From positions 1 through 60,427 of the forward strand of contig JAFGPV010000196.1 of the NCBI GenBank assembly GCA_016936015.1: a DNA stretch of 60,427 nt, read 5' to 3'. The notes beneath the pieces were generated by a model, which saw only the letters and a list, made by a program, of their open reading frames with translations, had not been told where the DNA came from and did no database searches. How positions within the stretch are numbered: the stretch's first letter is position 1; each line of letters opens with the position of its first letter. Made by a program: the position numbers and the translations under genes. This document shows, one piece after another, positions 34,216 through 45,300 of the stretch. The DNA comes from Pirellulales bacterium (GTDB lineage: Bacteria > Planctomycetota > Planctomycetia > Pirellulales > Thermoguttaceae).

Positions 34216-34231
34216 TGGCATGGTAAATGCT
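34216..34231 (+). promoter_or_regulatory. Sigma-54 (-24/-12) promoter candidate
   Basis: TGGCATGGTAAATGCT. The GG at -24 and GC at -12 are separated by the correct 10 bp, and TGGCA matches the consensus. The start site would fall near 34,242, about 80 nt before the HesB-like gene. Confidence 0.5.
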
Positions 34232-34324
34232 CATTGCTTCCAAGGGCAACGACGCGTACGACAACACTCGCAGCGGTTTTTGTCCCTCGGTAAAATCCGC
34301 ACTCGAACCCACAGGGAGATCAAA

Positions 34325-34582
34325 ATGCTTCAGGTCACCGACGCAGCACGCGAACTGATTAAAAGTGCCCTCATAGAAGGCGGCAAACTGGGAAACGGGT
34401 GTTTCCGTTTATCGTCGACGTCGGAGGGTGCAAAAATCGTGATGGATCAAGAGCAACCCGAGGACGTCCGCGTGGAACATGAAGGAGAACTCGTGCTGGT
34501 GATGGATCAAGGCACCGCCGGCCAATACGGAGGTCAGATGCTGGACTTCGACAACGTCAACGGCCGATTGGTATTCCGATAG
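34325..34582 (+). CDS. HesB/IscA-like small protein
   Basis: 85 aa. It follows the HesB/IscA pattern: MLQVTDAARELIKSALIEGG at the start, GCFRL, and the tail MLDFDNVNGRLVFR. The family's C-terminal CGC motif is missing; the only cysteine is C26, in GNGCFRL. So Fe-S binding is doubtful and it may be a divergent or repurposed member. GGGAG precedes ATG 34325 at good distance. It lies just after the sigma-54 activator and the promoter candidate. Confidence 0.7.
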   Translation: MLQVTDAARELIKSALIEGGKLGNGCFRLSSTSEGAKIVMDQEQPEDVRVEHEGELVLVMDQGTAGQYGGQMLDFDNVNGRLVFR

Positions 34583-34635
34583 ACTGCGGTGAAAAACCAA
34601 CTGCAACCTGTGACAGACCGCGAGGAGAATCAGGC

Positions 34636-34905
34636 ATGACAAAGGCAAAGATCCGGAAAGCGACCGTCGGTACCTGGGTCAAAGTGATCGGCTTCGATTC
34701 CAACGGAGGTGAGACTTTCCACCTGGTCCCGGAGGCAGAGGCCCGCCCCCTGGAAAACATGATCGCAGTCAGCAGCCCTCTCGGCGAGGCCCTGATGGAC
34801 CGGCAGGTCGGGGACCGGGTCCCCTTTGATGCCCCCATGGGCCGGCTGACCCTCCGAATTCTGGAATTGGGGACCGAAGAGGAGACCGAGCAGCCAAAGA
34901 CCTAA
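34636..34905 (+). CDS. GreA/GreB C-terminal-domain protein
   Basis: 89-aa protein that is only the FKBP-like C-terminal domain of transcript-cleavage factors: VGTWVKVIGFDSNGGETFHL, then IAVSSPLGEALMDRQVGDRV and LTLRILEL. The N-terminal coiled coil that enters the RNA polymerase channel is absent, so it cannot act as GreA. It might bind RNA polymerase as Rnk-type proteins do. AGGAG lies upstream of ATG 34636. 53 bp after the HesB-like gene, presumably the same operon. Confidence 0.82.
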   Translation: MTKAKIRKATVGTWVKVIGFDSNGGETFHLVPEAEARPLENMIAVSSPLGEALMDRQVGDRVPFDAPMGRLTLRILELGTEEETEQPKT

Positions 34906-34956
34906 CCGGAACGGTTGCCGCGGAACGCGAGTCCCCTCCGATGGCAATCTCGAATT

Positions 34957-35763
34957 TTAAGCAAATCCCAACCGCTGAAACGATTCCTTGGCATGACCCA
35001 GCAGGGAATGGTAATCAGCGGTCTCCAGTTCTTCGCCCAACAGTTCCACGTCGTAGAAGCCGTCGTAGCCGGCGGTCCGCAGCGCCGTGACGATCGCCTC
35101 CAGCGGAATGGTCCCCTCTCCCAGCCGGCAACGGTTCTGCTCTCCGTCGGGCGGCTGCCGGGCGTCGCCAAGCTGCACCAGCGCTACGTGAGGAAGGATC
35201 TCCGGAATGCGATCGGTCAGGCCGACCTCCTGGCCGAGGTGGTAAACGTCGAGCACCATCTTCACCCGGGGATCGCCGAGGCGATCGAGCACCGCCAGCG
35301 TCTCGTCCACCGTGGTCAAAAAGGTCCAATCGGCCGCACAGCCGGGATGCATCGGCTCCAAGGCCAAGACAACCCCGGTCTCGGCGGCCTCCGCCGCGAG
35401 TTCCCGCAGGGCGTCCAACAGCAGCCGCCGGGCGTGATTGAAGGTGTGCCCCGCCCGGGCGCCGCTGCAGAGCACCAAAGTGGGACAACTCAAACCGGCC
35501 GCGGTCCGCACCGCTTCCCGGGCGTCGTCCACGCTCTCGCGATACGTCCGCCCGTCGCTGCCGGTAAACCCCCCCGCCCAGAACAGGTGCGAAACCTTCA
35601 GCCCGCGGGAAGTCAAAAGCTCGACGGCCCTGGCCAGTCCGCAATCTGAGAGCTTCTGCCGCCACACGCCCAGGGCGGGAATCCCCGCCGCGGCATAGTT
35701 GATTACGTCTTCCTCGAACGACCAACGAAAGGTCGTCGTCTCATTCATCGACAATTCTGCCAT
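34957..35763 (-). CDS. Sugar phosphate isomerase/epimerase-like TIM barrel
   Basis: 268 aa, xylose-isomerase-like barrel (AP endonuclease family 2 fold). Conserved parts: PALGVWRQKLSDCGLARAVE, VSHLFWAGGFTG, VVLALEPMHPGC with the metal Glu, VKMVLDVYHLGQE with Asp/His, VALVQLGDARQPPD, and GYDGFYDVELLGEEL with the final Glu. Metal ligands appear intact. ATG 35763 is chosen because GGAG lies ~8 nt upstream. Substrate unknown. Monocistronic, convergent with the GreA-C gene. Confidence 0.85.
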   Translation of the reverse strand: MAELSMNETTTFRWSFEEDVINYAAAGIPALGVWRQKLSDCGLARAVELLTSRGLKVSHLFWAGGFTGSDGRTYRESVDDAREAVRTAAGLSCPTLVLCSGARAGHTFNHARRLLLDALRELAAEAAETGVVLALEPMHPGCAADWTFLTTVDETLAVLDRLGDPRVKMVLDVYHLGQEVGLTDRIPEILPHVALVQLGDARQPPDGEQNRCRLGEGTIPLEAIVTALRTAGYDGFYDVELLGEELETADYHSLLGHAKESFQRLGFA

Positions 35764-35867
35764 CCGTGCCGCTCCACTCGGTTTCAAGAACCTGCCTTGG
35801 CCGTCCTCCGGAGTACAATCTCAGAATGACACTCCTTCGCTCGCGGTGCCATTATCAGAATGATAAC

Positions 35868-36869
35868 TCAATTCTTTTCCGCCGAAAGGGGAGCCGCCTT
35901 GGGAGGAACCGTCTTGGTTTGAGGAGGCGGAGATTTTGATTTCGGCTCTTTGGGCGGGGCCGGCGGTTTGGGCTTCTCTTTCAAGTCCCAGGCCATCAGC
36001 CAGCGGGTGCCGGCGGGGCGGAGGTCGAAATCGGCGCGGAGCCGCCGGTCGAAGTCGGGCATGTGGGCGCCGCCGTAAAAAATGGCGATTTTACGCTTGC
36101 CGGCGCCAAGCTGCTTACGAAGCTCGCCGAGAGCTACCAGGTTCCGGCCGCTTAAAATCGTCGATCCCTTCGGCCCTTCCAGCGCTGTGATCGTCCCCCC
36201 CATGTCGGCGAACTGCTCGGCCATGATCCGTTTCAACACCAGCGCCCGATCCTTGCTGAACAAGGCGGCCAGCGTCTTGGCGTCGTCGTTGGCGTGTTTG
36301 CCGGCAGACTGCTGCGAAAGGGAATACTGCATCAGCCGCGAAAAATAGGTCCAAAAGCTCTCGTTGCGATCGGCCATCGAACGGGAAAATTGCTCGGGCG
36401 ACATGTCCGCATGGACCAGGTTCTTGGCGTTATAGTCCACGGCGTCGAGTTGGAACTCGAGTTCCAACAGGTTTTTCATCCCCCGCTGCACCATCGACAC
36501 CACGCTCCGCGATTTCTTGACGCTCTCCGGAGAAATCCGCGTCCCCTTCGGCGCCACCATCTCGTACAGGACCACGTCGTAGTTCTTGAATTCCTTGTTG
36601 ATCCGCTCGTAATAATCCTTGTCGGCGATGTGCACGGCGGCAATCAGATCGACCCAATGAGACTTTTTTCCCCGTTGTCGCGGCAGATAGCGGACGATCG
36701 CCGTCTCCAAGGCCAGTGGATTTTCCTGGGCGTCGCGGCGAATGCGGACAAAATTAGCGGCGGAATTTTTCTTCCCGGTCTTTGCCGGTTTTTCCTCGGC
36801 CCGTAAAAAGGCGACTGCCGTCAAACAAGCGACAAGGAAAAAAACCTTGCGGGTAATCGGATAGGTCAT
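35868..36869 (-). CDS. TraB/GumN-like secreted protein
   Basis: 333 aa. The ATG at 36869 opens a signal peptide (ITRKVFFLVACLTAVAFLRA). The body has the TraB/Tiki pattern: VDLIAAVHIADKDYYERINK, YDVVLYEMVAPKG, HADMSPEQFSRSMADRNESF, and near the end IAIFYGGAHMPDFDRRL. These give the His/Glu-type conserved residues of the family (some relatives are metalloproteases). The tail is Pro/Lys-rich (PKPPAPPKEPKSKSPPPQTK). An upstream in-frame TTG adds only six residues. Function in this organism unknown. Confidence 0.78.
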   Translation of the reverse strand: MTYPITRKVFFLVACLTAVAFLRAEEKPAKTGKKNSAANFVRIRRDAQENPLALETAIVRYLPRQRGKKSHWVDLIAAVHIADKDYYERINKEFKNYDVVLYEMVAPKGTRISPESVKKSRSVVSMVQRGMKNLLELEFQLDAVDYNAKNLVHADMSPEQFSRSMADRNESFWTYFSRLMQYSLSQQSAGKHANDDAKTLAALFSKDRALVLKRIMAEQFADMGGTITALEGPKGSTILSGRNLVALGELRKQLGAGKRKIAIFYGGAHMPDFDRRLRADFDLRPAGTRWLMAWDLKEKPKPPAPPKEPKSKSPPPQTKTVPPKAAPLSAEKN

Positions 36870-36887
36870 AGGAAAGCCGGGGATCAA

Positions 36888-37845
36888 TGGGGTGGAGAGT
36901 CAGGGGATCGGAAATCGGTCCGCCTACGTGTTCTCAATCCCTTGCTGAACGCTTCTACCTTATCTTAGATCAACGAATTATTCCAGAACAAGCAATCTGT
37001 TCGGAAGATCGGACAAGCCGTGCAAATCACGAGGTCAAACGGGCCTGTCGGAGAAACAAGACCGGCATGAATATCGATCCTCCGGCCTTATCATTTATCC
37101 CTTCCTAGCGAATCAGTTCGCCAAATTCTACTACATTGGGGGGGTGTTGGTGAATGTGCCAAGCGGGCGAAAGGTTGTTTTGATTAGAAGGATTATTCAA
37201 AAAAATGTCACCTTCATTAGGGGTAAATCACATTCACGGTACTGATCATTCCGCGGTGAAAATCGTTTTTTTCCTCTATAAACGCCCGGAAAAGAAGAAA
37301 CTCTTGACGGCCCTCAAGTGCCCAATCAAGATGGTAATCGTGGACTGGGAAATCTGGGCAATATAGGTGCTTTTGCTTATAGTGACCTATTTCTCGTTCT
37401 TTATGTAGTTTTTTAATTTGACAGATCGCGCAAGATTGGGTTTGATAAAAGGAATGTAGTGAAGCGCAAGTTCTAAATCGGCAAGGGATTTATTGAACGC
37501 GCTTTCTACAGGCAATGAAACCGCTTATGAAACAGCTTCCGAGGCACTGCCCAAGAATACCAGGCAATTCTCTCCGAAGAAAATCGGGACATTTATTTTC
37601 CCGGTTGCAGAAGCTCTTTCTCGGTCTCTTCCGGGGATGGTTCCAGGATCTGAGTCCACACGCGGACCAAGAGCGATATGAGGATCAAAAAAATTTATCG
37701 TCATCTTTCGGAGGTAGCAATTTCGAATGCGGCAAGCGACAGCCGGTCCGCATCCCGGTGATTCGCAATCGGAGGCGGAACACCCGAAGTCAGCGTCGTT
37801 AGTTGGAGCGATCGGCCACGTCGATGGTTTCAGGATTCAAACTCC
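36888..37845. other. Long AT-richer gap without a supported gene
   Basis: About 960 bp, visibly lower in G+C than its surroundings. Short open frames exist (e.g. 37,493-37,681 and 37,515-37,802) but they overlap one another, have no ribosome sites and resemble nothing I know. There is a TTGACA at ~37,419 followed ~18 bp later by TTGATA, a weak promoter candidate, and several A/T runs. It may be a decayed gene, a non-coding RNA or a regulatory leader for the next gene. Confidence 0.5.
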
Positions 37846-39027
37846 GTGAACCTTGGCCCTCAAGAGAAACCTCAGTACCCCACACTTTTTAATATGGATC
37901 CCGTTCAAATCGACTGTTGCGTCTCCGACGCGTTCCAGGCTTGGTTGGCGCAGGCCGGGGGATCGTTGGCGGTTTCCACGTACCAAGCGGGAAAGGTCGC
38001 CTTGCTGGGCTGGGACGGCCGGCAGGTGACGATGCTCCTGCGCGAGTTTCCCAAACCGATGGGTTTGGCGATGCACGAACATCGGATGGTGTTGGCCACC
38101 CGGCACGGGATTACGATTTTCGCCGACGCCCCGCTGCTGGCGCCCGAGTATTTGGAGGATCGATCCGGCCGCTACGACGCCTTGTATCTGCCCCGGGTGA
38201 CTTATCATACCGGCGATTTGCACACGCACGACGTGGTTATTGCGCCGCGGGGCGTGATTCTGACGGCCACGCGGTTTTCCTGCCTGGCGTATTTAAGCTC
38301 CGACTTTAATTTTACTCCTTTGTGGAAGCCGCGGTTTATCAGCGACTTGGTGCCGGAAGACCGTTGCCACTTGAACGGATTGGCGTTGCGCGACGGGCGT
38401 CCCCGGTACGTGACGGCGTTGGGCACGACCGACGTTCAAGGCGGCTGGAGGGAGAACAAGGCCGACGGCGGCGTGGTGATCGACGTGGAGTCGAACGAGG
38501 TGTTGGCCGAGGGGCTTTCCATGCCGCATTCGCCCCGCTGGCACGCGGATCGGCTGTGGGTGCTCAATTCGGGCACCGGCGAGTTGCTGGCGTTGGATCC
38601 GCAGACCGGCCGGCGGGACGTGGTGTGCGGTTTGCCCGGTTACTTGCGGGGATTGTGCTTTGTCGGCCGGTACGCCGTGATTGGGCTGTGTAAAATCCGC
38701 GAGAAACACATTTTCGGCGGGCTGCCGATCCAAACCCGGCACGAGAAACTGAACTGCGGCCTGGTCGTGATCGATTTGACCACTGGTCGCGTCGAGGGGC
38801 ATTTGGAATTCACCGCAGGATGCGAGGAGCTTTACGACGTGCAGTTTTTACCGGGCATATACCGCCCGATGATCGTCAATTTGGAGAAGCCGCAGGCCCG
38901 GCAGGCGATGACCAATCCCGAGTCGTCGTTCTGGCTGCGGCCGGCCAACGAGATTCATGAGCCGCCGGCGTCGGCGCCGGCCGAGAGTGTCCTTCCCGAG
39001 GCGGACGTAGGTTGTCCGTCGGCGTAG
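37846..39027 (+). CDS. TIGR03032-type protein
   Basis: 393 aa from a GTG; ATG 37894 (MDPVQIDCCVSDAFQAWLAQ) is an alternative start giving 377 aa and neither has a clear Shine-Dalgarno site. The family pattern is strong: GGSLAVSTYQAGKVALLGWD, MGLAMHEHRMVLATRHGI, LPRVTYHTGDLHTHDV, YVTALGTTDVQGGWRENKAD, SMPHSPRWHADRLWVLNSGT, LPGYLRGLCFVGRYAVIGLC. It is probably a beta-propeller; the family function is not established as far as I know. It directly precedes the giant gene on the same strand (206-bp gap). Confidence 0.85.
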   Translation: MNLGPQEKPQYPTLFNMDPVQIDCCVSDAFQAWLAQAGGSLAVSTYQAGKVALLGWDGRQVTMLLREFPKPMGLAMHEHRMVLATRHGITIFADAPLLAPEYLEDRSGRYDALYLPRVTYHTGDLHTHDVVIAPRGVILTATRFSCLAYLSSDFNFTPLWKPRFISDLVPEDRCHLNGLALRDGRPRYVTALGTTDVQGGWRENKADGGVVIDVESNEVLAEGLSMPHSPRWHADRLWVLNSGTGELLALDPQTGRRDVVCGLPGYLRGLCFVGRYAVIGLCKIREKHIFGGLPIQTRHEKLNCGLVVIDLTTGRVEGHLEFTAGCEELYDVQFLPGIYRPMIVNLEKPQARQAMTNPESSFWLRPANEIHEPPASAPAESVLPEADVGCPSA

Positions 39028-39131
39028 GTCGGAGGAAGAAGGCGGGAGACGTCCCGCGGAGAGCCGAGGACGGTGCCCTTGACGCACCCGACGATAAACA
39101 CTTTTGTTATGCGGAACCGTAACCCGAACCC

Positions 39132-39149
39132 GTTATGTCGAAGCATAAC
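39132..39149. promoter_or_regulatory. 18-bp palindrome upstream of the giant gene
   Basis: GTTATGTCGAAGCATAAC, similar to the perfect palindrome at 25329-25346. A third related stretch, GTTATGCGGAACCGTAAC, lies just before it at 39106. A possible operator pair, 85 bp before the giant gene's start. Confidence 0.4.
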
Positions 39150-39233
39150 CTATTGAATTCCTTTACGGACCAACTTGCAACAAGGGCGTGATTATCCCGG
39201 CACGGTCGGGATCAGTTTTTAGGAAACCCAGCC

Positions 39234-39390
39234 ATGGCGTTCATGCGATTGCCCAAGTTTTATCGTAACGGCAAGAAACGGCGGAGTTTTTGGAGCTTTT
39301 TCGGCCGCGGCGGCGCCGCTTCCCGAAAACCGCGGCGGTTGATCATTGATCCGCTCGAGCAACGGCAACTTTTAACCTTGACGGTGTCGA
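39234..39390 (+). other. LEPR-XLL-like N-terminal sorting motif
   Basis: The first ~50 residues are highly basic (RNGKKRRSFWSFFGRGGAAS then RKPRRL) and end in IDPLEQRQLLTLTVSM. No classic signal peptide is seen. The motif matches the LEPR-XLL type found at the N-termini of very large planctomycete surface proteins. Confidence 0.65.
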
Positions 39391-42300
39391 TGCTCAGCGA
39401 CCATCTGGTCAACGAAACGCTCGGTCCGGGCCAAACGCTTCCCGACAGTTCCATCGCCACGAGCGCCGCCCAGTCGATGGCCGTGGATCACGACGGCGAT
39501 TTCGTCGTCGCGTACACGCGGGTCGACACGTCCGAAGGCGTTTCCGACCAGAACGTCTACGCCCGCTATTACACCGACGAGGTCCAACGGATTACTTTGC
39601 CCGGCGGCACGAGCAAGTTTTCTCTGATTTACGGCGGCACGGAGATCCAGAATATTTCCATCACGGCCACCACGCCCGGCCTTTTGGTGGATGACCCGAG
39701 CACTCCCGCCGACGGCCTTTCTCCCGTCAACGGCTTTTTCAAACTGACTTATTACACCTGGGACGGCGTCAGCGCCACGCCTTATACCACGGAGACGATC
39801 GCCTACTACGAAGACGCATTCAACGCTGCTAGTTTACCCGCCGGGTACAAGAATCCCGCCGTTGCGATTCAGGACGCGCTGCGGAAATTAGGCGAAGACA
39901 ACAATCTTCCGGCCTTAAAAGACGTTACCGTGATAGGAATCGATCCTCAGAATTACCAGGTAATCTTCGGCGAAGGATCGATCGATCCGGCGACCGGCAG
40001 ACCCCTTTCTCAAATTGCGTTGGAAGTTGCTCCCGATCCGGTGTTTACCGCGGGTAATTATCCGGGTATTTTCATCAGCAAACTCCGCGAGCCGGTGGAG
40101 TTCGGGCTGGACTCCTCGGGCGCTCCAAACATTCCGGTGGCCAGCGATCCCTGGCAGACGGCCAACGCCATTAAGTTGGCGTTTATGCAGACGGTCGACG
40201 GCACGGGCGCCACGCCCGTGGAAGATCCGCTGATCGCGCCGGACGGGCGCGATATTATTAACGACGGGGTGGCGGGGACATTCTATCGGGCCCCGGTCTT
40301 CTCCGTGGATCCCTCGTATGGTCATTCGATGGACGCTTTGCCCCCCCAGGAAATGCCCGGCGGGACCATCTCGATGAATCTGCCCGTCGCCCAGGTGGAG
40401 GTAACGCCGGTGCTCCGCGCCGACGGCACGTACGATCCGTTGTGCTTCGAGATCAGGTACATCGACAATTCGGGAAAGACGGATCAACCGGAAATCATGT
40501 TCGGGCAGGTTCAAACCAATCCGATCGTGTTGGCGGTTAAGGAAGGAGACGCCGCCGGTCAAACCATCACCTTTACGCTTGGCGCCCAACCCGCGTCCGA
40601 CGTCACCTTGACGCTGACGAAGCTCAGCGGAGATGCGGCGATCACGGCCAGTCCCGTAACCCTGACCTTTACGGCCAATGATCCGTTGGATGCGAACTAT
40701 TGGTTAAAGCCCCATGCGATCACGTTCAAGTCGAATAATGACTCGAATACGACGGACGGGACCGCCACGTATCAACTTTCGGGGGCGGGTTTTGCGGACC
40801 AGATCATCACGGTCAATCAGATTGACAATGATAAAAGTCTTTCAAGCAATTTCGTGGTTTCCGATACGTTCGTGCCGGTCTCGCGGGGCGAGTCGAGCAC
40901 GTTCACGGTCAAGTTGGCCGCCGCGCCGACGTCGACGAAGACCGTGATCGTGTCGAAGCAGCCCAACGGCAATCCCGCCCTGAAACTGCTCAATCCCACG
41001 ACGGGAAAGTACGTCGATTCGCTGGGCCTGACGTTTACGACCTCGAATTGGGATACGCCCCAGACGGTGACGATCAATGCGTCGGCGGACGTGTACTTCA
41101 CCAACGCGGTGGCCAACTTCCTCATTTCGTCGGGGACGTTCACGACGCAGACCATCGTCGCCTCGGAAGAGGATTTCAACGTCGTTGCGGTACCGCCCAC
41201 GGGCCAGGTGCAAACGCTGAGCGAGCCGGGGCACGAATTCCGCGTCAATCCCGAGGAGCCGGACAATCCTTATACCGTCGGATTGGATAAAACCACGCAG
41301 TCGAATCCTTCGGTGGCCATGGACGCGGACGGCAATTTCGTGATTACCTGGGACAGCACGGTGCCGGATTTGCTAAACTACGGCAGCAAGACCGATGTGT
41401 TCGCGGAGCGGTTCTCGCCGATGGGATTGTTCACCCCCCAGGGGCTATTGATTTCGAACAATCTGGTCTCCGTGCCGGAATCGACCACGACTCCCTATTA
41501 TGAGTCGTTCACGGTCCGGCTGGTTAACCAGCCGCTGGAAGACGTGGGAGTCAACATCGTGAAGCGGCAGGGAAGCGATCCGGACTTGAATCTCTTCATG
41601 AAAATCGGCACGGATTACCTGCCGGTGAGTTCTCTGACTTTCACGCTCACCGACTGGAACCAACCGCAGACGTTGTATCTCCAGGCGGAGTCTGACGCCA
41701 ACCCGAACAACGGAACGGCCTACTTCGACTTTTTCGTCCTGGGCATGGACACGCAGACGGTCACGGCCAAGGAGATCGACACGAACAGCTTTATCCTCTC
41801 CGACACGGCCATTTCCGTGCCGGAAGGCGGCGCCAATACTTTCTCCTTCCATCCGGCCACCCAGCCGGCCGCCGACCTTACAGTCACCATTACGGGTTCC
41901 GGCGATACGGACCAGACGGCCAGTCCCACGACGCTGACGTTTACCGTCGCCGATCCGGACGCCATTGACTACTGGAACAAATTCCAGACGGTGACCGTCA
42001 GCGCGGCGCACGACGATGACGCGTCCAACGGCAGTACAACCTTTACCTTGAACGCGGCCGGTTGGAATCCTCAGACGGTGACCGCCACCGAGGCCGACGA
42101 CGACGTGCAGCTAATGATCCCCACCCCGAACCTTAAGGTCGTCGAGGGCGGAAAGAACTACTTCACTGTGGCGCTGGCCGGTGAACCGAGCAACGTCGTT
42201 TACGTGGACGTCTACAAGTACGACGGTCATCTCAGCGGGGCGCCGGAGGATCCGGACGTCAATCTTTTTGATCCCGCGACGGGTCTCCCGACCGATTACT

Positions 42301-45300
42301 ATGGCCTCATCTTCACCCCCATGAATTGGTACATGCCCCAGACGGTGACGGTCGTGGCGGATTTGGACACTTGGGATCTGGGGGATCGCACCATGACTTC
42401 CGACGGCAACGCGCGGTTCCTGGTGACGGCGCCCGGATACCCGGCGCAGATGGTCTCCGTCGACGAGATCGACGCGCCGCACATCATCGTCACTGACAGT
42501 GCCGGTGTGGAGGTGAATGCCTTGACGGTGTGGGAGCCGGCAACCTCTTTCCCCGATCCCACCATCCAGGTTGTGCTCGACACTCCGCCGCCGACGTCGC
42601 CTCTGACGGTGACCATCACGCGGCAAGGCGACACGGACATCTCGGCCAATCCCGCGACGCTTACCTTTGACAATACCAATTGGAACGTGCCGCAGACGGT
42701 CACCTTCAGTGCGATTGAGGACGCGGACAATCTCAACGGGATCGCCGTATTCAATCTCTATGCTCCAGGTTACAGCGAACAGATCATCACCGTGCAGGAA
42801 ATCGACAGCGATAATCTGGTGACGATTCTGGATGATCAAGATCCTCACGTCATCGCTTTCGATATACAAACCAATTCCTTGGCGGTTGCCGAGGGAGGGA
42901 CCAGTTCCTTCACCATCACCGCCGTTCTCCTCGACCCGACCGAGACCTTCGAGGACACTACGGTCACCATCACGAAACGTGGGGGCGGCGATCAGGACCT
43001 CATGCTGGTTGATCCCAACACTGGATTGCCCACAAACGCGTTGTCGCTCTTTTTTGCCGCCGATCCGGCGGATCCGAACTACTGGATGAATCCTCAAACG
43101 GTAACGGTCCAAGCGGCCGAGAACGGCGCCGAGGATGCCGACACGACGGACGGTGTCGCCCAGTTCCGCATCACGGCGGAAGGTTTTTCTTTCGAAGACA
43201 TCAGCGTCACGGAGCTCGACGACGACGTCCCAACCCGCGGCGGCATCGTCACCTTAAGGGACGCCTTGCCCGAGTTCTGGCTTTTTGATCAGGATAATCT
43301 GTTCGATCCGCTCCAGGATGATTATGATTTTTACAGCAACACCGTGATGATCCGGACGCTCGAAGGGGACGCCGCCGGCGAAACTTTCCAGATGCAGGTG
43401 CCCCTTGGAGCGACGATACCCGCCGGGGGATTAACGGTAACGATCACGCCCAAGCCGCTCGGCGATGGTTCGATCTCCACTCCCCCCCAGACTCCTCCCT
43501 ACTTGACGTACACCTTCACGGCGCCGGGCGAAACCTGGCAGTTCACGATCACGGCCGACGAGGACGCCGATTCACCTCCCGGCAATGGACTGGCTAATTA
43601 CCTGATTACCGCCCCGGGATATCGCGTGGACGGGCTGTCGGTCACCTCGATCGACAACGACCTGTCGCCCGTGGTAATGCCCCAGTTGGTCGTCTCCACT
43701 ACGTCCCTGCTGGTGCCCGAAGGCGGCGCGAACACCTTCGACGTCCGTCTCTCCTCCTGGCCGGATCCGAACGAGATGTATTGTTACGTGACGATCACGC
43801 CGGAGACCGGCGGGGATGCGGGATTAACCGCCACTCCCACGACGCTGACTTTCATTATTGACAACTGGGAGGCGACGCAGACGGTGACGATCAACGCGGC
43901 CGAGGACGCGGAAACCTCCGACGGACTGAGAAAGTTTTACGTCTCGGCTCCCAATCTCACCACGAAGGTGGTGCAGGCGGTGAAAGTCAACAACGACGCC
44001 TTCGGAGCGCCGGATTTTGTCATCTCTTCCGACGTGGTGAACGTTCCGGAAGGCGGATCGAACACATTCACCGTCGCTTTGGCCAGTGATCCGGGAGGGC
44101 CGATCACGGTCACCGTCACCAATCTGGCCGGAGGCGACGCGGACCTGACGGCCTCGCCCCTCACGCTCAACTTCACCTCGGCGAACTACAACGTGCCGCA
44201 AACAGTGACGGTCAACGCGGCATCGGACGAGGACAAGCTGAACGGGACGGCGATTTTAACCATCACGGCGCCGGGTAAGACGACGCAACTCGTTACGGTC
44301 AACGAAGCCGACGACGACCTCTCGAACGACGTGTACGTGAGGGAGGGCGGAGCGGTCACCTATCCCGTAAAGCTCAGCTACCAACCGGCCTCGGACGTCA
44401 CGGTGACCGTCACCAAGCAGGCCGGCGGCGACGCCGATCTGACGTTTACTCCGGTCACGTTGACGTTTACCCCCGCCAACTGGAATCACCCGCAATACGT
44501 CGTCTTCAGCGCGGCGCGGGATACGGACAAGATTGACGGGACCGCCAGTTTTGTCTTCTCCTCGTCAAACTATCCGGCGGCGACGGATCTCACGCTGAAC
44601 GTGGCCGAGATCGAGGACGACGTGCCCGACTTGGCAGTCTCCGCGGCGGGTTTGCAAGTCATTGAAGGAGGGAGCAACACCTTTACGGTCAAGCTGGGCG
44701 ATGCCTCCAATCCTTCCCATCGACCGACTTCGAACGTGACGCTTTTGATTACGCGACTGCCGGGCAGCGACGCCGATCTCGTCGCCAGCCCGATTCAACT
44801 GCTGTTTACTCCCGGCGACTATTACACGTCCGACGGCGTCAATCACCGCTGGGATTTGCCGCAGACGGTAACCATCAGCGCCGCACCGGACGCGGACACC
44901 TCCAACGGCTCGGCGACCTTCGTGGTTTCCGATCCCAGCAACCGTTACCACAGTTGGAAGCTCACGGCCACCGAGATCGACAAGCTCCTGTCGGTGCGCC
45001 GGGAACTGGTGCCCGACGAACCGCTGTTGAGCAGGGCGACGTATTGGGATCCGGAGACCGACAGCATCCAGATGGACCCCTACGCCTTCCGCGTGAACAC
45101 GCTGACCACCAACAGCCAATGGGACCCGACCGTGGGAATGGACGCGGAGGGGAATTTTGTGATCGCCTGGTGTGACGAAGGGCAGGACTGGAGTTATTTC
45201 AACGACATCCGCGCGCGGCGGTTCTCCGCCGACGGCACGCCGCTGTTAAGCCCCGGCCGGACCGACTCCCAGGAATGGCTGGTCAACAACGTCGACACCA

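Noticed and set aside
37493-37802. Two short open frames in the AT-richer gap
   Set aside because: They overlap in different frames, lack ribosome sites and show no familiar motif.
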